Below, piece by piece: positions 54,831 through 64,000 of a stretch of DNA of 64,000 nucleotides. The notes beneath the pieces were generated by a model, which saw only the letters and a program-made list of their open reading frames with translations, searched no databases and was not told the DNA's origin. Both the position numbers and the translations under genes were made by a program. Position 1 is the stretch's first letter, and each line of letters opens with the position of its first letter. The DNA is from Rhizobium sp. (GTDB lineage: Bacteria > Pseudomonadota > Alphaproteobacteria > Rhizobiales > Rhizobiaceae). The DNA lies in the NCBI GenBank assembly GCA_003527225.1, contig DPXQ01000139.1:14781-78780 (forward strand), written 5' to 3'.

Positions 54831-57107
54831 ATGGGAAAGAACCTTTTGCCGCCGGACGACGGTGGCGACCACATATTGCCGATCGATCTGAAGGCAGCGC
54901 TCGAAGAGCGTTATCTCGCCTATGCGCTGTCGACCATCATGCATCGCGCGCTGCCCGATGTGCGCGACGGCCTGAAGCCGGTTCATCGCCGCATCATCCA
55001 CGCCATGAGCGAGATGGGCATCCGCCCCAACTCGGCCTTCAAGAAATGCGCCCGTATCGTCGGCGACGTAATCGGTAAGTTCCACCCGCACGGCGACCAG
55101 TCGGTCTATGACGCACTCGTGCGCCTCGCGCAGGACTTTTCCCAGCGCTATCCGATCGTGGACGGGCAGGGCAATTTCGGCAACATCGACGGCGACACCG
55201 CCGCTGCCTATCGTTACACCGAAGCGCGCATGACCGATGTCGCGGCCCTGCTGCTCGAAGGCATTGACCAGGACGCGGTCGATTTCCGCCCGACTTACAA
55301 TGAGGAGGACGATGAGCCCGTCGTTCTTCCCGGTGCTTTTCCGAACCTGCTCGCCAATGGCTCATCCGGAATCGCGGTCGGCATGGCGACGTCGATCCCG
55401 CCGCACAATGCGCACGAGATTTGCGACGCCGCGCTCTATTTGATCAAGAATCCCGGTGCGACGGTCGAGGAACTGTTCGCCGATCCGGCCAATCCGCAAA
55501 AGGGCGGCATCGAGGGGCCCGATTTCCCGACCGGCGGCGTGATTGTCGAAAGCCGCGAGAGCATGCTCGAGACCTACCGCACCGGTCGTGGCGGATTTCG
55601 TGTCCGGGCGAAATGGGAGAGCGAGGATCTTGGGCGCGGCGGCTACCAGATCGTCATCACCGAGATCCCCTACCAGGTGCAGAAGTCGCGGCTGATCGAA
55701 AAGATCGCCGAACTGCTGATCGCACGTAAACTGCCGCTTCTGGAAGATATCCGCGATGAATCCGCCGAGGATGTCCGCATCGTTCTGGTGCCGAAGAGCC
55801 GAACCGTCGATCCGACGATCCTGATGGAGTCCCTCTTCAAGTTGACGGAGCTGGAAAGCCGTATTCCGCTCAACATGAACGTTCTGTCCATGGGCAAGGT
55901 GCCCAGGGTGATGGCCCTCAACGAGGTCCTCACCGAATGGCTCGACCATCGCAAGGACGTGCTCGTGCGGCGTTCGAAGTTCCGGCTGGCGGCGATCGAC
56001 CGCCGGCTCGAAATCCTCGACGGCCTGCTGATCGCCTATCTCAACCTCGATGAGGTCATTCGCATCATCCGCGAGGAGGATGAACCGAAGCCCGTGATGG
56101 TTGAGCGTTGGGCGCTGACCGACGTCCAGGCCGAAGCGATCCTCAACATGCGCCTGCGCAATCTGCGCAAGCTCGAGGAATTCGAGATCCGCAAGGAGCA
56201 TGAGCAGCTCTCGGCCGAGAAAGCCGATATCGAAGCCTTGCTCGCTTCCGACGAGAAGCAGTGGCAGACGATTTCCTGGGAGATCGGCGAGGTCAAGAAG
56301 CAATACGCCAAGGCAACGGAGCTTGGACGCCGCCGCACGCAATTCGCCAATGCGCCTGAAGCCGATATCGAGGCGATCCAGCAGGCGATGATCGAGAAGG
56401 AACCGATCACCGTCGTCGTCTCCGAGAAGGGCTGGATTCGTGCGCTCAAGGGTCATATTTCCGATACGTCGAGCCTGACCTTCAAGGAAGGCGATGGCTT
56501 GCGCGTAGCCTTCCCGGCACAGACGACCGACAAGATCCTGCTGGTCACGACCGGCGGTAAGGCCTACACGCTCGGCGCCGACAAGCTGCCGGGCGGTCGC
56601 GGGCATGGCGAGCCGATCCGGATCATGGTCGACATGGAGAACGATCAGGATATCCTGACCGCCTTCGTCCATGATCCGTCGCGCAAGCTGCTGCTTGCCT
56701 CGACCGCCGGCAACGGTTTCATCGTGGCCGAAAGCGAAATGATTGCAAATACCCGCAAGGGCAAGCAGATCATGAATGTCGGCATGCCTGACGAGACAAA
56801 GCTCGTCGTACCGGTGAATGGCGACCATGTCGCCGTTGTCGGCCAGAACCGCAAGATGCTCGTCTTCCCGCTGGCACAGGTGCCGGAGATGACGCGCGGA
56901 AAGGGCGTACGCCTGCAGCGCTACAAGGACGGCGGGGTCAGCGACCTGAAGTGCTTCGCGATCGCCGATGGCTTGACCTGGGAAGACAGCGCTGGCCGTA
57001 TCTTTACGAAGACCAAGGACGAACTGGTCGAATGGATGGGTGATCGGGCGGCTGCCGGACGTGCCGTGCCCAAGGGCTTCCCGAGAAGTGGCAAGTTCTG
57101 CGGCTGA
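54831..57107 (+). CDS. parC: DNA topoisomerase IV subunit A (ParC)
   Basis: Decatenates daughter chromosomes with ParE. It is 758 aa. The start [20 protein letters not shown] and [16 protein letters not shown] lead to the catalytic tyrosine Tyr129 in [10 protein letters not shown]. The long helical region and the C-terminal pinwheel ([22 protein letters not shown]) complete the protein. The quinolone-determining Ser/Glu pair of E. coli ParC is Gln and Asp here. No close neighbour shares its function. Confidence 0.95.
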   Translation: MGKNLLPPDDGGDHILPIDLKAALEERYLAYALSTIMHRALPDVRDGLKPVHRRIIHAMSEMGIRPNSAFKKCARIVGDVIGKFHPHGDQSVYDALVRLAQDFSQRYPIVDGQGNFGNIDGDTAAAYRYTEARMTDVAALLLEGIDQDAVDFRPTYNEEDDEPVVLPGAFPNLLANGSSGIAVGMATSIPPHNAHEICDAALYLIKNPGATVEELFADPANPQKGGIEGPDFPTGGVIVESRESMLETYRTGRGGFRVRAKWESEDLGRGGYQIVITEIPYQVQKSRLIEKIAELLIARKLPLLEDIRDESAEDVRIVLVPKSRTVDPTILMESLFKLTELESRIPLNMNVLSMGKVPRVMALNEVLTEWLDHRKDVLVRRSKFRLAAIDRRLEILDGLLIAYLNLDEVIRIIREEDEPKPVMVERWALTDVQAEAILNMRLRNLRKLEEFEIRKEHEQLSAEKADIEALLASDEKQWQTISWEIGEVKKQYAKATELGRRRTQFANAPEADIEAIQQAMIEKEPITVVVSEKGWIRALKGHISDTSSLTFKEGDGLRVAFPAQTTDKILLVTTGGKAYTLGADKLPGGRGHGEPIRIMVDMENDQDILTAFVHDPSRKLLLASTAGNGFIVAESEMIANTRKGKQIMNVGMPDETKLVVPVNGDHVAVVGQNRKMLVFPLAQVPEMTRGKGVRLQRYKDGGVSDLKCFAIADGLTWEDSAGRIFTKTKDELVEWMGDRAAAGRAVPKGFPRSGKFCG

Positions 57108-57195
57108 TCGGCCCGGCCCCTGAGTTGACCAGTATCAAGGCGCGTGCGTTCTCTTGCAGTAGGCTGAGTTCGTCGTTCACGATTGAGGCTGTCAC

Positions 57196-58317
57196 ATGGT
57201 GCGAAGGCGGACGATCCTTGTGGGTGGGGCTGCGCTATTGGTGCTGGGTGGCGGCGGTATGGTCGTTGCCGGACGGGCTGCAAGCGAGCGCTATGCCCGT
57301 TTCGCCGCTGCCTCGCGTCGCTCGTTTGCGGTAGAGGGCGGTATCCGCGAACTCGTTCGCTACGCGACACTTGCCGCCAATGGACACAACACGCAGCCCT
57401 GGCGGTTTCGCGAAAGCGCGGAAGGTATCGCCATCCTGCCCGATTTCTCGCGCCGCACTCCCGTCGTGGATCCCGACGATCATCATCTCTACGTGAGCCT
57501 TGGCTGCGCGATCGAGAACCTCGCGATCGCGGCAGCCGCGACTGGCCGGACAGGCGAGGTATTGCCTCTGGCATATAGCAGGGACGGCGCTCGCTATGTC
57601 TTCGGTGGAGCCTCATCGGCCGCCATCGACGCGGATCTGCAGGCAATGTTTGCGGCCATTCCGCAGCGTCAGTCGACGCGCAGCGCGTATGACGGGCGAG
57701 CGGTTCCGGCGGCGGATCTGGCGCGCCTTCAGCGGAGCGCCACGGTGGAGGGCACTGCCTTGCGCCTTCTGGCGGAACGCAAGGCAGTCGACAAGGTTCG
57801 CGATCTGGTCGCCGCCGGAAACGACGAACAGATGGCCGATCCGGCATTCATGCGGGAGCTCAAGGCGTGGCTGCGGTTCAATCCGGCGTCCGCGATGGAG
57901 AAGGGGGACGGTCTCTATGCGGTCGCAAGCGGCAATCCGAGCCTGCCGGAATGGATCGGCCGGGCAGCTTTCGATTTCGTGGTCACGCCGGCGGGCGAGA
58001 GTAACAAGTACCGGCGTCAGCTCGACAGTTCCGCAGGTGTGGCGGTATTCTCCGCCGCGGACGAAGGCCCTGCCGGCTGGCTGGCGGTCGGACGGGCCTG
58101 CCAGCGCTTCTGTCTTGCCGCGACCGCACTTGGCATCAAGACGGCCTTCGTGAACCAGCCGGTCGAAGTGGCGAGGCTGCGTGGGGAAATGGCCGCCATC
58201 GCGGGAATTGCCGGGCGCCGCCCGGACCTCGTTCTCCGCTTCGGCTACGCGCCGGCGATGACCTATTCGCCGCGCCGGCCAGTCGAGGCAGTTCTCGATC
58301 CGCAGATTGACGGTTGA
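57196..58317 (+). CDS. Acg-type nitroreductase-fold flavoprotein with a Tat-like signal
   Basis: A 373-aa protein. The N-terminus VRRRTILVGGAALLVLGGGG has twin arginines before a hydrophobic stretch, as in Tat signals or an N-terminal anchor. The rest follows the Acg family, a variant nitroreductase fold that binds FMN: RYATLAANGHNTQPWRF, HHLYVSLGCAIENL, RQSTRSAYDGR, GRACQRFCLAATALGI and LRFGYAPAM. In mycobacteria Acg is proposed to sequester flavin. The role here, and export through Tat, are inferred. It has no coupled neighbour. Confidence 0.82.
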   Translation: MVRRRTILVGGAALLVLGGGGMVVAGRAASERYARFAAASRRSFAVEGGIRELVRYATLAANGHNTQPWRFRESAEGIAILPDFSRRTPVVDPDDHHLYVSLGCAIENLAIAAAATGRTGEVLPLAYSRDGARYVFGGASSAAIDADLQAMFAAIPQRQSTRSAYDGRAVPAADLARLQRSATVEGTALRLLAERKAVDKVRDLVAAGNDEQMADPAFMRELKAWLRFNPASAMEKGDGLYAVASGNPSLPEWIGRAAFDFVVTPAGESNKYRRQLDSSAGVAVFSAADEGPAGWLAVGRACQRFCLAATALGIKTAFVNQPVEVARLRGEMAAIAGIAGRRPDLVLRFGYAPAMTYSPRRPVEAVLDPQIDG

Positions 58318-58365
58318 CCGCGTCAGGTTCCGGCCCGGCGCTCGTCAAGCCTGTCTGGAGGCATA

Positions 58366-59139
58366 TCAGTCCTGTTCGCGGCCCGATAAGGAGGCATCGT
58401 AGCGTTGCCATCCCTGGCTCATCAGGTGCTCTTGCGGCTGGAAGCGGGTCTTGTATCCCATCTTGTTCGATCCTTCGACCCAGTAGCCGAGATAGACATG
58501 CGGCAGCCCGAGCGCCTTGGCGCGGTTGATATGGTCGAGAACCATCATGGTCCCGAGGGAACGCTTCACCATGGCAGGATTGAAGAAGGAATAGACCATC
58601 GACAGTCCGTCACACATCAGGTCGCTGAGCGCGACTGCGATAAGTTCTCCCTTCGGCTGCACCTTCAAACCGTCGCCCGGCGCGCGCAACCGGTATTCGA
58701 TCACCCGTGTCTGGACATGGGTGTCCTCGACCATGATCGCATAGTCGAGAGCCAGCATATCGGACATCCCGCCGCTCGGATGGCGATGATCGAGGTAGGT
58801 CCGAAAGAGCGCGAACTGTTCCGTGGACGGTTGGGCCGGCAACACGGTCGCAACGACGTCGCTATTGGTCGCGGCCACGCGGCGGAACGAGCGGCTGGGG
58901 ACGAATTCCTGTGCGAGTATCCGCACGGATACGCAGGAGCGGCACGACTCGCAGGCCGGACGGTAGGCAATGTTCTGCGAACGGCGAAAACCGCCCTGGG
59001 TCAAGAGATCGTTCATCTCGGTCGCGCGCGGGCCGACGAGATGGGTGAAGACCTTGCGCTCCAATTCTCCCTGCAGATAGGGGCACGGCGCGGGCGCCGT
59101 CAGGTAGAACTGCGGGGTAGGGCTTGTCTGGGTATTCAT
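58366..59139 (-). CDS. bpt: aspartate/glutamate leucyltransferase (Bpt)
   Basis: Transfers leucine from Leu-tRNA to N-terminal Asp or Glu, marking proteins for ClpAP in the bacterial N-degron pathway. It is 257 aa from the ATG at 59139 ([22 protein letters not shown]). The cysteine-rich N-terminal motif ([16 protein letters not shown]) and the C-terminal [12 protein letters not shown] match the Bpt/Ate family. It overlaps no gene but lies 28 bp downstream of the SLC13 gene, with which it may be cotranscribed. Confidence 0.93.
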   Translation of the reverse strand: MNTQTSPTPQFYLTAPAPCPYLQGELERKVFTHLVGPRATEMNDLLTQGGFRRSQNIAYRPACESCRSCVSVRILAQEFVPSRSFRRVAATNSDVVATVLPAQPSTEQFALFRTYLDHRHPSGGMSDMLALDYAIMVEDTHVQTRVIEYRLRAPGDGLKVQPKGELIAVALSDLMCDGLSMVYSFFNPAMVKRSLGTMMVLDHINRAKALGLPHVYLGYWVEGSNKMGYKTRFQPQEHLMSQGWQRYDASLSGREQD

Positions 59140-59167
59140 CGTGCGCCGACCGGAAAACCTTTCGCGT

Positions 59168-60997
59168 CTACAGGCCATAATACCATGGCGCAAGAATGGA
59201 AAAGGTCAACCAAATGATGAGTACCAGCGGTGTTCCCGTTTTGACAAAATCCGCGAAACGGTAGTGTCCGGGGCCCATGACCAGCAAATTGGTCTGGTAG
59301 CTGACCGGGGTGGCGAAAGAGCAGTTGGCGGCATAGATCACCGCCGCGACGAAAGCTTCCGGCGGAGCACCGATCTTGCGCGCGACATCAAGGGAGATCG
59401 GTATGAAGAGCGCTGCCACGGCATTGTTGGAGAGAATATTGGTCAGGATCGCCATGACCAGGAAAAGGACCGACAACAATGCCCCGGTCGGGGCTCCCTC
59501 CATGATCGAGATCGTTTTTTCCGCGATCAGAGCCGCGCCGCCCGTCTGTTCGAGGGCGGTCGCCATGGCGATCGACGTGCCGATCAGCAGGAAGATCTGC
59601 TTGTCGAAGGCGCGGCTTGCCTGATTGAGCGTCAGGCAGCCGAGCCCGATCATCAGCACCGCGCCTGCAATGGCATTCACGACGATCGGCGATATCTCGA
59701 ACGCGGAGAGCAGGACGATGGCAGCGAAAATCGCCCCTGCCATCGCCGCCTTGCGCTTTTGCGGGACCGATTCCGCGGAATGCTCGAGCAGCAGGATGTC
59801 GTGGTTGCCGCGCATCGCCTCGATCGCGTCCAGCGTTCCCCCGATCAGAAGGGTGTCGCCGGCCTCGAGCCGGATCTCGGAAAGGGCCGCGCGTGCCATA
59901 CGGCTCTTGCGCTGGACGCCGAAGACCGCGATGTCGAATTGCGCCTGCAGACCGGAAAGCTGGATGGTGCGGCCTTCGTAGCGCGATCCCGGCGAAATGA
60001 CTGCCTCGACGATATGGTAGTGCGCATCCGGCGGGATGAGATCGACATTGCTGCTATAGCCGTCCTGCGTTTCCTCGGGAGCGGTCTGCTTTTCACCCTT
60101 GGCGATCGCATCCATGAAGGCCTTGCGGGTGCCGGTGACGATCAGCGTGTCTCCCGGCATCAGGGTGATGTCGTCGAACGGGGGACGGATCGGAACATCG
60201 CGGCGCAGGAGAAGGCGCGGCGTGAGGTCGCGAATGTCCGGGAAGAAGCCGGCCTTCGATTTCATCCCGATATAGCGGTGCCCGGTGGTCAGCAGGATCT
60301 CGCCGACGAACTGGGTGCCGGTCACCTGGTTTTCCCGATTGACCTGGGATTGACGCTCTTTCAGCAGTTTCGGCAATACGATCAGCACATAGGCTCCGCC
60401 GACAATGGCCAGGATGGCGCCCATCCCGCTCAGGTCGAAGAAACCGAGGGTGACGCCGTTCTGTGCGGCGAGCCCGGCCGCGATCATGTTTGTCGATGAA
60501 CCAATCAATGTCGTCATGCCACCGAGGATGGCGATGAAGGACAGCGGCATGAAGATCTTGTAGTTCGGAACACGCTGCTGCGCGGCAACCACGGTCAGGA
60601 TCGGTATGAAGATGACGACGACCGGGGTATTGTTCAAAAAGGCGCTTGTGGTGCCGGTCACGCAGAGGATGATGGTGACCGTAAGCCAGGGGCGGTTGGC
60701 GCCAAGGTTTCCGAGAAACCGCGAAGGGCGCTCCAGCGCATCGGTTGCAAAAAGCCCCTGGCCGACGATCAGAAGAGCGATGATGGTCGCAAGCGCCGGA
60801 TCGCCGAAACCGGCCAGAAGCCTATTCGTCCCGAGAATCTGGCCATCGGGCATGCGCATCGGAAATGTTCCGAACAGGATCAGGAGTGTGGCCAGAGATC
60901 CGAGTGAAACCGCCTCGACCGAATAACGGTCGCTGGCAAAGGCGATGATCGTGGCAACGATTATCACGAAGGTGGCTACAAGATGTATGTCCGGCAT
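59168..60997 (-). CDS. SLC13-family permease with two RCK_C domains
   Basis: A 609-aa inner-membrane protein. Two blocks of membrane segments (about 5-205 and 420-605) carry the twin motifs NNTPVV and SNNAVAALF plus [10 protein letters not shown], typical of SLC13/ArsB-like transporters. Between them are two RCK_C (TrkA-C) domains (about 220-305 and 315-400), which bind small ligands and gate transport in related proteins. The substrate is not assignable; sulfate, dicarboxylate or similar anions are usual. The ATG at 60997 has GGGAG 5 bp upstream. Confidence 0.9.
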   Translation of the reverse strand: MPDIHLVATFVIIVATIIAFASDRYSVEAVSLGSLATLLILFGTFPMRMPDGQILGTNRLLAGFGDPALATIIALLIVGQGLFATDALERPSRFLGNLGANRPWLTVTIILCVTGTTSAFLNNTPVVVIFIPILTVVAAQQRVPNYKIFMPLSFIAILGGMTTLIGSSTNMIAAGLAAQNGVTLGFFDLSGMGAILAIVGGAYVLIVLPKLLKERQSQVNRENQVTGTQFVGEILLTTGHRYIGMKSKAGFFPDIRDLTPRLLLRRDVPIRPPFDDITLMPGDTLIVTGTRKAFMDAIAKGEKQTAPEETQDGYSSNVDLIPPDAHYHIVEAVISPGSRYEGRTIQLSGLQAQFDIAVFGVQRKSRMARAALSEIRLEAGDTLLIGGTLDAIEAMRGNHDILLLEHSAESVPQKRKAAMAGAIFAAIVLLSAFEISPIVVNAIAGAVLMIGLGCLTLNQASRAFDKQIFLLIGTSIAMATALEQTGGAALIAEKTISIMEGAPTGALLSVLFLVMAILTNILSNNAVAALFIPISLDVARKIGAPPEAFVAAVIYAANCSFATPVSYQTNLLVMGPGHYRFADFVKTGTPLVLIIWLTFSILAPWYYGL

Positions 60998-61188
60998 CAA
61001 GGCTCCCCCGCTGTTCGGTCCGACGGAACCTGTCGGACTAAGGACGCCCCTTTATGTCGTCTTGCCGGCGCGCCGGATAGTCCTGCCGTTTCAATTCTTG
61101 CGCGGTCTACGGAATATTCTTGCTCGAAAACGTGAAACGGCGCCCAAATGGACACCGTGCCTGATGCAGGCTCGTGGCGATGGTGCGG

Positions 61189-61647
61189 TCAAAAGGTGCG
61201 AATTGTTGCAGTGCCGACCAGGAGGTCGTGGACGAGTCGCGAGCGCTCCGTGAAGAGCCCGACCAGAAGGATGAGCGGCGTCAGTACCGAGTTCAGGATC
61301 CAGAATAATGCGAGATGGGCAATCGCTGTGACGAAGTCGAGCTTGCGCCCGTCAAGCCGGACCATCGCAATCCCCATCGCCCGCATGCCGGGAGTGGCCT
61401 GGAACGGCCCCGCAAGCGAAACGCCGAAATAAAGTCCGGCGACGACGAAGAACAGGATTGGATAGAGGAGGAAGCCGAGACCGAGCGTCAGGATGCCGAG
61501 GAAGAACACCAGCACGGCCGCCGGTACCCAGAGCAGGGCGATGATCATGTAGTCGATCAGGAAGGCAAAGACACGGCGCGACAATACCCCGCTATAGGCC
61601 CGCCAGTCGTCCGGTGCGGCATAGATCGGATTCGGATCGAGGGTCAT
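61189..61647 (-). CDS. RDD-family membrane protein
   Basis: A 152-aa protein with the RDD family pattern: SRRVFAFLIDYMII (Arg and Asp in the first membrane segment), TPGMRAMGIAMVRLDG and a third segment ending in RSRLVHDLLVGT. About three membrane segments are present. The family is widespread and largely uncharacterised; some members have Na+/H+ antiport activity. It is preceded by hemB upstream on the same strand with a 75-bp gap. Confidence 0.88.
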   Translation of the reverse strand: MTLDPNPIYAAPDDWRAYSGVLSRRVFAFLIDYMIIALLWVPAAVLVFFLGILTLGLGFLLYPILFFVVAGLYFGVSLAGPFQATPGMRAMGIAMVRLDGRKLDFVTAIAHLALFWILNSVLTPLILLVGLFTERSRLVHDLLVGTATIRTF

Positions 61648-61722
61648 CGTCGGCTCCCGCTAGTGTTTCGAGCAATGGATATGGGGAGATAACGAGGAAA
61701 TACAATCCGGGCGGCGCTATCC

Positions 61723-62742
61723 TCAGCCCTGCTTGGCCAAATATTTGGCCACATCCAAAGCGAAATAGGTGAGAATGCCGTCGCAGCCGGCGCGCTTGAA
61801 GCACAGCAGCGTTTCCATCATAACCCGCTCGCCGTCGATCCAGCCGTTCATCGCCGCCGCCTTGATCTGTGTGTATTCGCCCGAGACCTGATAGGCGAAA
61901 ACCGGCAGCCCGAAGGCTTGCTTCATCCGCCAGCAGATGTCGAGATAGGGCAGGCCGGGCTTGACCATCAGCATGTCGGCCCCTTCCTCCACGTCCAGCG
62001 CCGCATCGCGCAGCGCCTCGGTGCCGTTGGCCGGATCGATATAATAGCTTTTCTTGTCGCCCTTCAGCAGTCCGCCGGTCGAGATCGCCTCGCGGTAGGG
62101 ACCGTAATAGCCGGAGGCGAACTTGGTTGCGTAGGACATGATGCCGACGGACTGGTGGCCCGCGGCGTCGAGCCCGCGACGGATCGCGCCGATACGGCCA
62201 TCCATCATGTCGGACGGCGCGATGATGTCGGAACCCGCATCGGCCTGCAGGATCGCCGCCCGGACGATCTGGTCGACCGTCTCGTCATTGGCAATTTCGT
62301 TGCCGCGCAAGATGCCGTCATGGCCGTGGCTGGTGAAGGGGTCGAGCGCCACGTCGGTTATGACGCCGATATTCGGGACGGCCTTCTTGATCGCGGCGGT
62401 CGCGCGGTTGATCAGGTTGTTTGCCTCGAGAATCTGAGAGCCGGTCTCGTCGCGCAGCTGCATCTCGATATTGGGGAAGGTGGCAAGGGCCGGGATGCCG
62501 AGGTCCGCTGCCTCGCGCGCGGCTTCGACGGCCTTGTCGACCGTCATTCGGTTGACGCCGGGCATGGCGGCGATTGGCTCGACCATACCGTTGCCGGGGA
62601 TGAGGAAGATCGGCCAGATCAGGTCGTCGACGGTCAGCCGGTTTTCCTGGACGAGCCGCCGTGTCCAGTCGGCCTTGCGGTTGCGTCGCATCCGCCGGTG
62701 GCCGGTGATCTCGTCGACCAGATTTCCTTTGTCCTGCGTCAT
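61723..62742 (-). CDS. hemB: delta-aminolevulinic acid dehydratase (porphobilinogen synthase), Mg-type
   Basis: Condenses two ALA molecules into porphobilinogen in haem synthesis. It is 339 aa from the ATG at 62742. The two active-site lysines are in SYATKFASGYYGPYREA and MLMVKPGLPYLD. The metal region reads DVALDPFTSHGHDG, lacking the cysteine triad of zinc enzymes, so it is of the magnesium type known in rhizobia. The ribosome-binding site is a distant aggggcg. It is divergent from the DUF6163-like gene. Confidence 0.96.
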   Translation of the reverse strand: MTQDKGNLVDEITGHRRMRRNRKADWTRRLVQENRLTVDDLIWPIFLIPGNGMVEPIAAMPGVNRMTVDKAVEAAREAADLGIPALATFPNIEMQLRDETGSQILEANNLINRATAAIKKAVPNIGVITDVALDPFTSHGHDGILRGNEIANDETVDQIVRAAILQADAGSDIIAPSDMMDGRIGAIRRGLDAAGHQSVGIMSYATKFASGYYGPYREAISTGGLLKGDKKSYYIDPANGTEALRDAALDVEEGADMLMVKPGLPYLDICWRMKQAFGLPVFAYQVSGEYTQIKAAAMNGWIDGERVMMETLLCFKRAGCDGILTYFALDVAKYLAKQG

Positions 62743-62878
62743 GGCGTTCGCCCCTAAAATTGCATCCCTGAACAAGGGCCGCTGAATAGCATGGGAATGG
62801 AGGGTTGCAAATCGGTCTCCGGTAACCGCCGACGCAAAGCGGCTGGCGGCTTCCGGCTGTGACGCTTATTCTCTGGCA

Positions 62879-63316
62879 ATGGAAGCTGATTCTCCAAATG
62901 CGCCGAAGCGCAGCCTGACCGAAACCCTGTTCATGGCCTTCCTCAGGTTGGTCGCAGTTTCCTGCCTGTGGTTCGGCCTGCAATACTGGGCCATGCTGGT
63001 CGGCTATTCGCTCGGCGGTCTTGGCCGTTTCGATCTCCTGAACCTGCCGTGGAAGGTGGCTGGCGCAAGCCTTGCAGTGGTGTTCCCGGTCGCAGCCCTC
63101 GGACTCTGGATGGCGGTGTCCTGGGGCCCGGTGATCTGGGTGATCGCGGCCGGTGGCCAGGTGCTGATGTACGGTGTCTGGACGGATGTCTTCGGCAGCA
63201 ACGGGCTGACCATTCCGATGCACATCCTTGTGGCCTGCGTCTATCTCGTTTTTCGTTTGGCGCTCTGGCTCGAAAAGCGACATAAGGCGCAGGAGATAAG
63301 GGTTGATTTACCCTGA
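62879..63316 (+). CDS. DUF6163-like membrane protein
   Basis: A 145-aa protein with four predicted membrane segments (about 17-45, 60-80, 85-105, 112-130) and a charged C-terminus (KRHKAQEIRVDLP). It resembles a small rhizobial family found next to hemB and the ldtR-type regulator; I recall this association as DUF6163 but cannot verify it here. No function is known. It is followed 131 bp later by the MarR-family gene, and conservation of the pair would suggest a link to cell-envelope control. Confidence 0.68.
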   Translation: MEADSPNAPKRSLTETLFMAFLRLVAVSCLWFGLQYWAMLVGYSLGGLGRFDLLNLPWKVAGASLAVVFPVAALGLWMAVSWGPVIWVIAAGGQVLMYGVWTDVFGSNGLTIPMHILVACVYLVFRLALWLEKRHKAQEIRVDLP

Positions 63317-63371
63317 TGTCACAACCGGTTTCGGTAAGCTCCTGTTAAGCCTGCATTTTAAGTAGAATTTT

Positions 63372-63379
63372 ATGCGCAT
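63372..63379. promoter_or_regulatory. palindrome ATGCGCAT upstream of the ldtR-type gene, candidate autoregulatory site
   Basis: A perfect 8-bp palindrome in an A/T-rich context (ttttaagtagaatttt just before it) lies 69 bp before the MarR-family start. MarR proteins commonly bind such symmetric sites in their own promoters. The palindrome is short and may be chance. Confidence 0.25.
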
Positions 63380-63447
63380 TCGATAGTGTCCCTCACAAGG
63401 CGGGAAGAAAACAAACGCCGCCAGTCAAAACAGTGAGGCAGTCCGAT

Positions 63448-63957
63448 ATGAACACGAAACTGAAGCCGCAGCCGGCAACTCTCGATCCGCAGGAAGATGC
63501 AATTCATTCGCTCTATTTGGAATCTCTCCATCTTGTTGAGCGCCTTCACCGTCGCCTTCTCGACGTCATCAAGGACGAATTCGACCGTCAGGGTCGCAAC
63601 GACGTCAATGCCGTCCAGGCGCTGCTCCTTTTCAACATCGGCAATTCCGAGTTGACCGCCGGCGAACTGCGTTCGCGTGGTTACTATCTCGGCTCCAACG
63701 TATCCTATAATGTCAAGAAGTTGGTCGATCTGGGCTTCATCAACCACCAGCGTTCCCGCGTCGACCGTCGTTCGGTCCGTATCAGCCTGACGGAAGAGGG
63801 CCAGGAGATCGCCGAAACGGTGGCAAAGCTCTACGAACGCCATATCGGCTCAATCCAGAAGGTCGGCGGTATCGGCTCGGATGAGTTCACCGCGATGAAC
63901 AAGCTGCTGCAGCGTCTTGATCGCTTCTGGAACGACAGCATCATGTACCGTCTCTGA
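63448..63957 (+). CDS. ldtR: MarR-family transcriptional regulator, LdtR-type
   Basis: A 169-aa winged-helix regulator. The N-terminal helical region carries EDAIHSLYLESLHLVERLHRR. The recognition region is NSELTAGELRSRGYYLGSN, the wing has NHQRSRVDRRSVRISLTEEG, and a C-terminal dimerisation helix follows. This form matches LdtR of the Rhizobiaceae and Liberibacter, which controls an L,D-transpeptidase gene and envelope/osmotic tolerance. The ATG at 63448 is preferred (gagg about 9 bp upstream) over a GTG at 63433. Nothing is visible in the 43 bp after it. Confidence 0.87.
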   Translation: MNTKLKPQPATLDPQEDAIHSLYLESLHLVERLHRRLLDVIKDEFDRQGRNDVNAVQALLLFNIGNSELTAGELRSRGYYLGSNVSYNVKKLVDLGFINHQRSRVDRRSVRISLTEEGQEIAETVAKLYERHIGSIQKVGGIGSDEFTAMNKLLQRLDRFWNDSIMYRL

Positions 63958-64000
63958 CATCTTGTTGGGCATAGTCGTGATCAAACCGGATGCGCCGCGA

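Noticed and set aside
62764..62782. Short inverted repeat ccct-gaaca-aggg before hemB
   Set aside because: The arms are only 4 bp, too short to treat as a site without conservation data.
1..64000. CRISPR arrays, insertion sequences, prophage, tRNA or rRNA genes
   Set aside because: No regularly spaced repeats, transposase or integrase genes, or recognisable structural RNA sequences were seen on either strand.

Overview
The window is chromosomal DNA from an alphaproteobacterium, almost certainly a member of the Rhizobiaceae (Rhizobium/Agrobacterium/Ensifer group). The evidence is the high G+C content, the gene repertoire (HdaA, an LdtR-type MarR regulator, a Bpt-type leucyltransferase, magnesium-type HemB, an Omp25/RopB-like barrel) and the gene order (fabD-fabG-acpP-fabF-mltG-yicC-gmk; lptF-lptG-lptD-surA-like-pdxA-rsmA; purM-purN opposite perM-hdaA-ppk-ppx). 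I cannot name the species. I see no rRNA, tRNA, insertion sequence, phage or CRISPR array. Coding density is about 92% and base use looks even throughout.

Region by region. 1-6.5 kb (+): fatty-acid synthesis (fabD cut by the window edge, fabG, acpP, terminator, fabF), then mltG, yicC and gmk. 6.5-15.1 kb (-): an envelope-assembly run, lptF-lptG-lptD, a SurA-like chaperone, pdxA and rsmA, with a PAP2 phosphatase upstream. 15.3-17.2 kb (+): pepA and holC. 17.2-21.2 kb (-): an ABC-F ATPase, a degenerate GGDEF protein and a DinB-like protein. 21.3-24.7 kb: a GST, ndk, a CGNR regulator with a small lipoprotein, and a divergent orphan LivH-type permease with an inverted repeat between the two promoters. 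24.7-28.9 kb (-): moaE, moaD, pgsA, uvrC and a pteridine-reductase-like SDR. 29-33.7 kb: an outer-membrane barrel gene behind a repeat-rich regulatory region, a GST, a secreted RNase T2, a UPF0104 membrane protein, a small secreted protein and rlmJ.

33.7-38.5 kb: a molybdopterin oxidoreductase translationally coupled to a NudK-like Nudix hydrolase, an omptin protease and an SDR. 38.5-46.2 kb: purM-purN facing perM-hdaA, then ppk and ppx for polyphosphate. 46.2-51.3 kb (-): rnd, GNAT, DUF2891, an MBL-fold enzyme, a multicopper-oxidase remnant and an MFS transporter. 51.5-58.3 kb: aspS, a secreted protein of unknown function, parC and an Acg-type flavoprotein with a Tat-like signal. 58.4-64 kb: bpt, an SLC13/RCK permease, an RDD membrane protein, hemB, a DUF6163-like membrane protein and an ldtR-type regulator.

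Most of the window is conserved housekeeping sequence. The less ordinary items are the CGNR/orphan-permease pair with its candidate operator, the multicopper-oxidase relic, the omptin, and several enzymes with altered signature residues (GGDEF to AGAEF, RNase T2 HEW to HQW, PAP2 SGH to SGE, and an SDR with Asp in place of the catalytic Ser). No clearly new multi-gene system (defence, secretion or biosynthetic) was found.
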